Positions 26,077 to 33,586 of a stretch of DNA of 64,000 nt are shown piece by piece. A program made the position numbers and the translations under genes. The stretch lies in the NCBI GenBank assembly GCA_963808165.1, contig CAWEET010000016.1, positions 1 to 64,000 of the forward strand, in the 5' to 3' direction. The notes beneath the pieces are model-generated. The model had not been told where the DNA came from, ran no database searches, and saw nothing but the letters and a program-made list of their open reading frames with translations. The stretch comes from Thiosocius sp963808165 (GTDB lineage Bacteria > Pseudomonadota > Gammaproteobacteria > Chromatiales > Chromatiaceae). Positions within the stretch are counted from its first letter, which is position 1; the number at the start of each line of letters is the position of its first letter.

Positions 26077-26386
26077 TACCGCACGGTTTCCAATCAGTAT
26101 TGAACGTTGAGTTTGAACGGACTTGCCGATTGTTTCCAGCGGGGGATAAGCGCGCACCGCATCGTTACTCCAAGTCCCAAAGCCGAGTCCGCGTCGCGTT
26201 TTGCCCGCTATCGCGGTAACGGTACCTGGTAAAGGCTCCGACCATCGTCTGACCGCGCCGGAATCCAGCAAGCGACCACAGGATGGCTTGAAACCTACGA
26301 ACTGCACATGCCGGCCGGCGTACCCTCCAGGGGTTGCGAGAATGCGCTGCAAGATGCAGGTTTCAGTGCGCAGAATGTGATGCGGT

Positions 26387-26605
26387 TACGCGCGGGTGAC
26401 CCCGGCAAAGCGGGGCAGGGGCCGTCAGCGTGCTGCAACGGAGGAGAGGGAGGAACTCACCGGCCGAACGCCGCGCCTCGATGACTTGGCGCAACAACGC
26501 CTGAAGCGGGTGTTCGGTAACGACATCGAGACCTGCCCGGCCTGCTTGGCAACCGGCAGGATTCCGGATCGGTCCTGTTCGGGCGGTGGACGTAAAGGCG
26601 CCTGA
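26387..26605 (+). pseudogene. IS91-like transposase C-terminal relic (copy B)
   Basis: TPAKRGRGRQRAATEEREEL, then RLKRVFGNDIETCPACLATG with GRIPD, matches the Arg-rich spacer and Cys-pair ending of IS91-type transposases (…RLKRVF.IDIETC..CGG…). Here one Cys pair is kept and the Gly-Gly is lost. Related to the relic at 1843-1985. Confidence 0.6.
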
Positions 26606-26775
26606 AAATCGTGCTCAGATGCAGGTTTGCCGCGATTCCGGAGGCGGGATGCAGGTCAAAATGGTTTCGAAGAGGTGATAGGCCGGCCAGTCGAGGGGCT
26701 GACGATACTGCGAAATCGGGAAAATTGGCGTGAAGGCGGCGTATACTTCGGAAGACTTGAGGAAACTACCCGACT

Positions 26776-27594
26776 ATGAGCCAAGAAATTGTAGCCACTG
26801 CAAAGCCATGGGGTTTGGCAACGGAAAAATACTTCTATTTCTTCATGGGCCTGCGCAAAGGCGAGATCCGCAAGCAGGTGTCCATGATGCGGTCCCGCTA
26901 TCCGGACGACAGTCCCCAGCAACTGGCCCGCCGCTTCGTTTCTTCGCAGGCACCACTGTCACTATTGAGCGGCGCGTTGTTCCATGCACCAATGTTTGTT
27001 CCGACGGTCGGCCCCGTTGTAAAACTCCTGGGGGTAGCCGTCGGTTCCTCGCTCATGGTACGCCTCAACATGACACTGGTTCTGCAGATCGCTCTGCTGT
27101 TTGGCCACGATATCGACGATCGCGCGCGCCTGAAGGAATTGGCCGCCATCATCGCGGCTACCGGTTTGGCGACCTATACATCCCAACTGCCACAGTTGGC
27201 ATACATGCAGCCACTGAAAAAGGGCGTCATAGGTGGCGCCGCCGTGATGACTACAAGTCAGCTCATTGGAGAGGCCGCTATTCAGTACTATCGCAAGGCT
27301 GAAGAACCCAGCGTGGAATATGTCACTGTGGCTGAGGGGGTGTTTACAAAATATCATGCGGTTAATCGCCGCATGAGCATTCGTGCCTCGGTGAGCCACA
27401 CCCAAGACTCAGCAACGCTCGACAGGCGGTCATGGTGCATAACGAGGCGCCGGGCACGCTCATTCCAGGCATGCGTGCGCTCTACGACCCAACGTTTGGC
27501 CAACACGACGAAGCCTTTGGCATCGGCCTGGACAGTGAAAAGGTCCCCCTGGTCAGAAGGACTCCATCGTCCAACATTCTTGTTGGCGGGGTGA
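26776..27594 (+). CDS. EcsC-like membrane protein, paralogue 2, C-terminus interrupted by IS5-family element
   Basis: The first 187 or so residues parallel the gene at 11662-12222: ATEKYFYFFMGLRKGEIRKQ, MRSRYPDDSPQQLARRF, NMTLVLQIALLFGHDIDD and TTSQLIGEAAIQYYRK. After about residue 187 the frame runs into the IS at 27336 and ends at 27594 on foreign sequence. Removing the IS and one copy of the putative target repeat restores a frame that ends VAEVAPSNV at 28556, giving a natural product of about 196 residues. The conserved part is intact, so the protein may still work. AGGAAA precedes ATG 26776. Confidence 0.7.
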   Translation: MSQEIVATAKPWGLATEKYFYFFMGLRKGEIRKQVSMMRSRYPDDSPQQLARRFVSSQAPLSLLSGALFHAPMFVPTVGPVVKLLGVAVGSSLMVRLNMTLVLQIALLFGHDIDDRARLKELAAIIAATGLATYTSQLPQLAYMQPLKKGVIGGAAVMTTSQLIGEAAIQYYRKAEEPSVEYVTVAEGVFTKYHAVNRRMSIRASVSHTQDSATLDRRSWCITRRRARSFQACVRSTTQRLANTTKPLASAWTVKRSPWSEGLHRPTFLLAG

Positions 27595-28530
27595 CGAACC
27601 ACTTGCACTTGAATGTCGTGGCACTGCGACACCGTCTGGGCACATTGCCCGGCATAGCCGGAGTCAACGAACAGTGCTCCAATGCTCGGGTATTTCTGCA
27701 TCGCCGAGGCCATCACCGGATGCGCACCATCACGATCCTGAACGCTTGCCGCCGTCACACTGACGGCCAATAACAAGCCCAACGTATCAACCACCAAGTG
27801 ACGCTTGCGACCTTTGATTTTCTTTCCGGCATCGTACCCACTGTCGCCGCCTTGCGGTGAACCGCGTGTCGATTGTGCGTCCAGCACAGCTGCCGTCGGC
27901 GCCACCTTTCTACCTTCGCGCTCACGCCATTGCTCACGTAAGCGGTCGTGCATCTGCTCGAACTTGCCCTGTTCACTCCAGCGCCGAAACGTCCGGTATA
28001 CGTTCTGCCAGACCGGAAACTCTTTCGGCAGCATCCGCCAGGAACAGCCTGTACGTACCACATAACAACACGCATCCACCAGCACCCGACGATCGTGCTG
28101 CGGCGGAACACCTCGGTTGCCCGTGTTATCGAACAGGTCTTCTACCAATGCCCACTCCGCGTCTGTCAAGCAACTGGGATAGGTTTGCTCCGGCTCTACG
28201 CGGCGATGAGCATCGGTATAGCCGTAACGTGGCTTTGTTGCTTCCCTTACCTCGACCTTCACGCTCGATGTTGACGCCTTGCGCTCGAAGCCTGCCTCCC
28301 GCAACGCTTTCTGGATCGTCTGTTCATGCGCCATCACACCGCTGCGGCTTGCCAGTTCTTGCTGAATCTCGCACAGCGTGGCCGTCGGATTCGATTCCAC
28401 TATTTCGACCAGCACGGCTTGCTGGTCTGCGTTAATCTTCAATGGTCGGCCGCGTTTGGCCATCGGCTGTGTCTCCTCGGGAAGCATTCGGTTTCACAGC
28501 CCGTAGTGTAATTGATTTTGTAAACACCCT
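27336..28530 (-). mobile_element. Complete IS5-family insertion sequence, about 1195 bp
   Basis: The ends are inverted repeats sharing GGGTGTTTACAAAAT (left near 27338, right complement ending near 28529). The flanks read CTGA on the left and CTAA on the right, a probable target duplication of the YTAR/TNA type with one change. It encodes one intact transposase on the minus strand. The exact boundaries could shift by one or two bases. Confidence 0.82.
27354..28487 (-). CDS. IS5-family transposase (DDE), intact
   Basis: 377 residues. The N-terminal 90 residues carry a helix-turn-helix-like region (KINADQQAVLVEIVESNP, TIQKALREAGF), then an IS5-type insertion domain (LTDAEWALVEDLF, GCSWRMLPKEFP). 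The catalytic triad is visible as Asp in AVLDAQST, Asp in LFVDSGYAG and Glu in WVVERTHAW. No frameshift or stop. The N-terminal fusion makes it longer than the shortest IS5 transposases. It is the only complete DDE transposase in the window. Confidence 0.9.
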   Translation of the reverse strand: MLPEETQPMAKRGRPLKINADQQAVLVEIVESNPTATLCEIQQELASRSGVMAHEQTIQKALREAGFERKASTSSVKVEVREATKPRYGYTDAHRRVEPEQTYPSCLTDAEWALVEDLFDNTGNRGVPPQHDRRVLVDACCYVVRTGCSWRMLPKEFPVWQNVYRTFRRWSEQGKFEQMHDRLREQWREREGRKVAPTAAVLDAQSTRGSPQGGDSGYDAGKKIKGRKRHLVVDTLGLLLAVSVTAASVQDRDGAHPVMASAMQKYPSIGALFVDSGYAGQCAQTVSQCHDIQVQVVRHPANKNVGRWSPSDQGDLFTVQADAKGFVVLAKRWVVERTHAWNERARRLVMHHDRLSSVAESWVWLTEARMLMRRLTA

Positions 28531-28609
28531 CTAAGGTGGCTCCGAGTAACGTTTAATTTCGCTTGATTCTCGCCTGATCAGGTTCGGTCAGGCAAAGTCC
28601 CCCTGTTTT

Positions 28610-29087
28610 TGAGGCCTGACGGCGGTACTTGTGCCCGTATTGCAGGGATGCGGGTCCACCTGTCCTGTGCCGGTTTTGGCATTCGCCTCGCCATGTACAA
28701 ATTGCTCACCGCCGCCGGGCAACCGGTATCGCCGAAAGCCCGCGCTTCTTCAAGCCGGTGGCGAAGGTTCCGGATCGTAGCTTCAGCCGGTATTGGACCG
28801 GGAGACAGCGACAGCCCCGCAAACTGGCGCATAAAGGCAATCCTATACGGCGCATCTTCCATGCCTGGGTCGCTCAAGCCATGCTAGTGATGCAGCAACT
28901 GAGCGCGCAACACCATCGACAGGGGGTAAGGCGCGCGACCATTGCCGGACTTGCGATAGTGTTGCTCAACACGCTTTTCGTGGCGTTGTCAGGGGATCGC
29001 CCGCGGCATCCCAACCAGAAATTTCTCCCACCGAGTCGGCTTGCGCTTGCTGCGGAACCCCGCATCGAAAAAGCTCATTTGATCCAT
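28610..29087 (-). pseudogene. Second IS5-type transposase relic, N-terminal half
   Basis: From ATG 29087 the frame reads MDQMSFFDAGFRSKRKPTRW and continues, after shifts and stops, with GRAPYPLSMVLRAQLLHH and FMRQFAGLSLSPGPIPAEATI. These are the N-terminal dimerisation and insertion segments of IS5/IS903-type transposases. It is a different subgroup from the intact element next to it. The catalytic part is missing. Confidence 0.72.
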
Positions 29088-29862
29088 TCAGTCACCGCCG
29101 TTCACCTAAGATGCGCCATCCTCGACGATTCAGCGAGTTTTTCAGAGCTTTCCTCAGAAGCTAACCTGCGAACGACGGTCGGCTCACAGCATGTCAGAGT
29201 CGTAACGCGGTATATGGCAGCTATCAGCCCAAAGAGCTAAGCAGTGTGAATGAAGTAACGAAACCTACAATGAAAGCTCGGCGCGCTACAAATTTTGAAG
29301 CCGGAGATTCGTCGTCTTCGTTTTGTACCGGTGTTGGAATGTTGGTCACCTGTTATCAGTCGGTCAATGTTGTAGCTGCCCACTTGTTTCATTCAGATTG
29401 CAGCTTGGCGAGGTTTTGTCTTAATCTCCCTTAGGTGGCCCTATACTTGGCAATCTATCTGACCTGGATCAATGGCATGCTTTCGATGTGAACGATTCAT
29501 TGTTTCTTGGGCTGTGAAATCGATATCGTTGTCGTGCGTGCGACAACAAGTGAGTATCCGAATCTATATATGTAAACACAACGTATGCCCAAGAGATACA
29601 CAATTTCTTGCGTCGCCAATGTGTCTACGGTGACTTGGGAAGTCTGCTCCGGCTCTGATGGCGGTCGGTCTCATAGTCGGAGCAGCGTGGACAAGTGGAC
29701 GGGCGCTTGGGCGGATTCGGGTGATGGGATGCTGCTCAAGGACAATTTGCGAGTCTGAGCGATGGCCGACCGTCGGCGACGATGGACGTGAAGAGAAACT
29801 GCCGCTGGACGAAAAGGCGATTTATACTTCCCATACGCCAACAGATACAAAAGGATCAGGTT
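29088..29862. other. AT-richer stretch without supported gene, 775 bp
   Basis: Base composition drops relative to the neighbours. Short frames occur, none with motif or good initiation signals. It leads to the small gene at 29863. Confidence 0.4.
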
Positions 29863-30063
29863 ATGACTAAAAAAGAAGTGCTGACACCCGAAGATCAGCT
29901 TAACTTGAAAAATGCCTTGGCGCATATAGAGGAACTAGAGCATTTGATGAAAAGGCGTCCAGTAGAGACGTTTCAATTGCTCTTGAAATTGAATATTCCG
30001 ATGGAGTTGGAAATAGAAATAAAAGGAGGAGCTTACGCTGTGAAATTTAATGATGCAGATTAA
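29863..30063 (+). CDS. Hypothetical 66-residue protein
   Basis: ATG 29863 follows AAGGAT. The product starts MTKKEVLTPEDQLNLKNALA, forms a charged helix with EELEHLMKRR, and ends in a strand pair with MELEIEIKGGAYAVKF. No transmembrane segment. AT-rich codon use separates it from its GC-rich neighbours, suggesting acquisition from elsewhere. No family recognised. Confidence 0.6.
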   Translation: MTKKEVLTPEDQLNLKNALAHIEELEHLMKRRPVETFQLLLKLNIPMELEIEIKGGAYAVKFNDAD

Positions 30064-30237
30064 ACTAGCTTGATCCATATTTATTTTGCTTTGGGGATTT
30101 AAGGGGCGGTGACCGCTGAGATTTATTGTCACGCGAGTGATTGCAGCAAGGTAAATCATGCTTGCTAAGGGCGCGGCAACCATACATGTCACACAGAGAG
30201 GAGTAATTGGGATGCCCGCATGTTTCGCAGAAGACGG

Positions 30238-31195
30238 CTACCGATGTTAAAATCGCAGAAATTCTAATTCCACCATATCTAGTAACGAGTTGAATGCCGG
30301 GGGGTTTTGTTATGATCATGAGGTTTCCTACTACTTGGTTGGTCCCGGCGGCAACCGCCGCTTGGGCAGTATGGACATGGGCACATGAACAATCTCTCGA
30401 ACGGGAGAGGGAGCGCGCCAGGATTACAGCGCTCTACGTCAATCCCTTTCTCTCAGCATGCGAGGACCTGCAGAGCAGGATATACAAGATTATTGAGCTG
30501 GAAGGCCTGACCAAGCTTCGGGAGCGTTATCCGGATGGGGCATACGCCGAAGAGACACTTTATCTTATCGTCCGATTTTTCGGCTGGCTGGCGGCCGTCG
30601 GCCGCTACGGTCCCTATACGCAGGATGCTGTGATGATTAAGTACTCAGCTGCGATACGCCGGGCGTTTGCGACCTCGAGTAAAGACCGCGAGGTTGGACC
30701 GTTCAACTTTTTCCCCGCCGAACAGAAAGCACTTGGCAAGATGGTCATGCACAGCTTGGAAGGGGAGTACGGCCACGAAATGGATACAATATCCTATTAC
30801 GAATTCAGGGAAATCATTCAATCGCCTTATCGCATGCCGGAGAGTTCGGCCGTCACACAGACTCTCGAAGCGCTGCGCGCGGCAAAGGGTACCGAAGATA
30901 TAGACGGTTGGGAGCGCCTGGCGGAAGCCCAGAATCATCTGGTCGATTTATTGAACTATCTGGAGCGTAAGGAAGGCTACAGCTACTTTCCTGCCAAGCG
31001 GCAAAAATGTGGTTTCGTCCGTCAGGTGGAGTCTGACCGACCTGTACGCTCAGTCGCGTAGATAGCGGCTGCTATTTCGCTGATTCGTCTGATCTGCGAG
31101 TACGCACCGGGAGACGCCGAAGAAGCCCGGAATGCTCATCGAACGTCTTCCTCGACAAGGCCAAAAATGAAAATTTGCGTCAGCTTCGAGAGGGG
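30238..31195. repeat. Direct repeat, right copy (partner at 591-1550)
   Basis: Same orientation as the left copy. It contains the second copy of the gene of unknown function and parts of both flanks. The repeats bracket about 29 kb of accessory DNA and could recombine to excise it. Confidence 0.85.
30312..31061 (+). CDS. Membrane-anchored protein of unknown function, copy 2
   Basis: 249 residues from ATG 30312 (30318 is an alternative). Nearly identical to the protein at 664-1413 over residues 1-228, with only conservative changes such as Glu-Ile for Asp-Val in the YYEFR(E/D)(I/V)I segment. The ends diverge (KCGFVRQVESDRPVRSVA against KCSYVLSLKSGRPVRSVA) but converge again on PVRSVA. One N-terminal transmembrane helix and a soluble helical body. 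No family recognised. Confidence 0.75.
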   Translation: MIMRFPTTWLVPAATAAWAVWTWAHEQSLERERERARITALYVNPFLSACEDLQSRIYKIIELEGLTKLRERYPDGAYAEETLYLIVRFFGWLAAVGRYGPYTQDAVMIKYSAAIRRAFATSSKDREVGPFNFFPAEQKALGKMVMHSLEGEYGHEMDTISYYEFREIIQSPYRMPESSAVTQTLEALRAAKGTEDIDGWERLAEAQNHLVDLLNYLERKEGYSYFPAKRQKCGFVRQVESDRPVRSVA

Positions 31196-31235
31196 CCCAG
31201 TTCTTTGCTGTCATGTCTCGCGCAGAGGCGCCGTT

Positions 31236-31379
31236 ATGAGTGTTGGCCTGGCCCGCGGGATAGGTGGGCTCGATCTGCGAGTCATCGGCAACATAGTCAT
31301 ATCCTGGGTCGTGACGTTGCCGGCAGGTGGCTTATTGGCGGCGATCTTCTTCCTCATTTTCAAGGGGATATTCGGTTAG
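31236..31379 (+). pseudogene. Pit-family phosphate permease C-terminal relic
   Basis: The 47 codons VGLARGIGGLDLRVIGNIVI and SWVVTLPAGGLLAAIFFLIF, ending KGIFG, equal the last helix and signature of PitA-type inorganic phosphate transporters. The upstream 400 residues are missing; the fragment directly follows the right direct repeat. Confidence 0.7.
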
Positions 31380-31443
31380 TTCGGGCTCTGGCGACCGGCG
31401 CCGTCGCGATGCGCTTGTCAGCGCGCTCAACGACAAAGCAACC

Positions 31444-32213
31444 CTAATTCTCGGCCTGTTTACACCACGCCTGCGAGTCTTCACCGCGCGGGTTCCACTC
31501 GATCAGGTAGTCAACGCCTTCCCGAGCGAATTGTTCACGGTTGGCCGCCGCGTCGTGCGCGCCATCGAGCGTGACCAGCAGGCGGCGGGAGCTGGCCAGC
31601 GCCTTGGCGCGTGGCAGCACCCGGTCGAGGAAGAAGGCGAAGTCGTTCTGGCGGTGCTGCTCGCCGGGGCGCAGTTCCAGACCGACGCACCAACCCTCTT
31701 CTCCTAGATAGGCTCGGATCGGGGCATAGCCGTCGTAGCCGTGATAGGGCGCGAGACCCCTTCCTTGCGGGTCTTACCGTTGTTGAGACAAAACACATCG
31801 GCATGCAGGGCGACATGGCCGCTGGGCAGCGCGGTGATCGGCGCCTTCAGATTCGACAGCAGCGGCACCAGGCAGTCATCCACCGCGTCGGTCAGCACCA
31901 CGGCCTGCTCATCGAAGCGCTGGCGCAGTCGGGCCGAAGACGGCACCCGAGCAATCCCCAGTGCATGGCGGAAGAAAACGTCATCGCGGATTCCCTCCGC
32001 GGCTTCGAAGTCATTCTTGCCCTGGCACAGGAGGCCCAGGTAGGTACGCACCAGGTCGATGTGGGTGATGCCATGGCGCAACGGCACCGACTTCAAGCGT
32101 TGCGTGAGCCCGCTGCGTCGATTAATGATGGGGCCGACGACGGCCAAGCCGCCGGCCGAGGCGTAAATTTCGGAGTGGCTTTGCTCGAGGATGAACGGCA
32201 TCGGGAAAGTCAC
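31444..32213 (-). pseudogene. IS1380-family transposase, frameshifted and truncated
   Basis: From ATG 32213 the frame gives ILEQSHSEIYASAGGLAVVG, LTQRLKSVPLRHGITHIDLV and LHADVFCLNNGKTRKEGVS, where a working copy would have the catalytic HLDVDVF-like strand. After a frameshift near 31715 it continues YAPIRAYLGEEGWCV and DFAFFLDRVLPRAKAL, to a stop after EWNPRGEDSQAW. It lacks the C-terminal third. Confidence 0.78.
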
Positions 32214-32332
32214 CTGCTGGGTGAAATGACCGTACGGGACCGATGCGCCTTAGGCCATTCGCTTTGTGTGACGTGCTGAGAACTTGCTAGAATCCCGCCG
32301 GTTGCCCGATTTCTCGGGCATGTTTTCTTCAG

Positions 32333-32408
32333 GCTGGCGTAGCTCAGTAGGTAGAGCAGCTGATTTGTAATCAGCAGGTCGCGGGTTCGATTCCTGTCGC
32401 CAGCTCCA
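32333..32408 (+). tRNA. tRNA-Thr (anticodon TGT)
   Basis: A 76-nt cloverleaf with encoded CCA: acceptor GCTGGCG/CGCCAGC, D arm GCTC…GAGC, anticodon stem GCTGA/TCAGC with loop TTTGTAA, T arm GCGGG-TTCGATT-CCTGT. It marks the right border of the IS-rich island. Confidence 0.96.
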
Positions 32409-32781
32409 TTAAAAATATAATTTACCTGACATTTTCCTGGTTAGGTGAAACGGCGTTGTTGATAAGTGGCCGACAGCCGCGGAGCCTGACGGTGCCGGAT
32501 CATCTCTGCCCTCCTTCAATGCGGACATGATTAACGGTCTGCTTGCGGCTAGGTCGGGTCGATCACGGCCTGTTGCGCTGCACCATCTGAGCGTCAGCTT
32601 TCTCCTGACCGGCCCGTCGCGTGACGGTGGGCTACCGCTGGAACCGGCCATTTACCGCAATTCACGGTGTCGCAAATGTGCGTCAGCTATTGGCGCACGG
32701 AAGCGCTGTCACTGCCGAGTGGCAAGCGGATCTGGCTGGCCGCGGCGCGTTTGGAGGTGGCGATCGTGACCGCTGCTATGG
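32409..32781. other. Degenerate stretch, 373 bp
   Basis: No intact gene. The right part may be the decayed upstream portion of the haem-binding-domain relic that follows, in a different frame. Confidence 0.4.
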
Positions 32782-33060
32782 ATGACGAGGCGAAGAACGC
32801 CTGGTGCCGCGAGAGACGAGGTGGCCTCGATCATGATTGCTCCGTTCGAGGGCGATCGTGGTGACATCTCCGGTGCTATGGCATGGAAGGACGGGGTCTG
32901 GACCATGGAACTGGGCCGCAAGCTGGTCACCGGCAGCGAGACCGATGTGCAATTCGACGATTTGGCAGCCGTTTACCTATTTGGTGTTTCCGCATTCGAC
33001 AATGCCCAGGTCCGTCACGCATTTGTGAAACGCCCGCTCGCGTTGAAGTTCGAGCAATAA
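32782..33060 (+). pseudogene. Ethylbenzene-dehydrogenase-type haem-binding domain relic
   Basis: The frame IMIAPFEGDRGDISGAMAWK, then DGVWTMELGRKLVTGSETDV and YLFGVSAFDNAQVRHAF, equals the end of EB_dh domains (PF09459) found in DMSO-reductase-family gamma subunits and cytochromes. The first part of the domain is missing, and the preceding sequence is out of frame. It probably derives from a lost respiratory gene. Confidence 0.65.
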
Positions 33061-33451
33061 GCAGTAGTCTGCGCCTCAATCGAAAGCGGCCCGAGGGCCG
33101 CTGTTCCGAAGCAGCATGCCCTGTGCTTGGAAACAGTTGGCCAGCGGAAGTTTGTTGGCATAATGGGAAGAACACTTACCGGGCTCCGCGGGATCCCGGA
33201 TCCATTTCTGCTTCGAGCTCTCACGGCAGCACGTTCGCTGCCCGGCACTCAAGCTCCTGACACTGGTTGGCGACGTCGGCCATCGGCTGCTCGGACGAAT
33301 CTGGTTTAGTATGCATATGTTGCGGCATCGATCTGCTGGATAGCCTCAGTGCTGCCATCCACAGGAGGCAACGGGAAAGATCGCGGGCAACCATCGGTTT
33401 TGGCCCTCATCTGTCATCCAGACAACGGCGATGGCGCGAGGTATGGGGTAA
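33061..33451. other. Intergenic stretch, 391 bp
   Basis: No supported gene or RNA. It leads into the C23 tract. Confidence 0.4.
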
Positions 33452-33474
33452 CCCCCCCCCCCCCCCCCCCCCCC
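33452..33474. repeat. Homopolymer tract of 23 C
   Basis: An uninterrupted run of 23 C residues about 112 bp upstream of the phospholipase-D-like gene start. A TAA lies just after the tract in the gene's frame, so the tract is in the leader or promoter and not in the coding region. Such tracts slip during replication. Confidence 0.9.
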
Positions 33475-33586
33475 GGCCTAACCTGATCGGAGGGAGCCTG
33501 AACAAGGCCGGTCGCGCTTTGGCATGCGGCCTCGACGACGTACTAAGGACCAGAAGGGGGCGGCCGGCAATCCGGTGCAGGGAGCT

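Noticed and set aside
26730..27302. 190-codon plus-strand frame overlapping the EcsC-like gene
   Set aside because: It is out of frame with the gene whose paralogue is conserved at 11662-12222.
32333..32408. tRNA-Thr as an integration site for the island
   Set aside because: No integrase gene and no duplicated tRNA 3' end was seen on the other side, so an att role is not supported.
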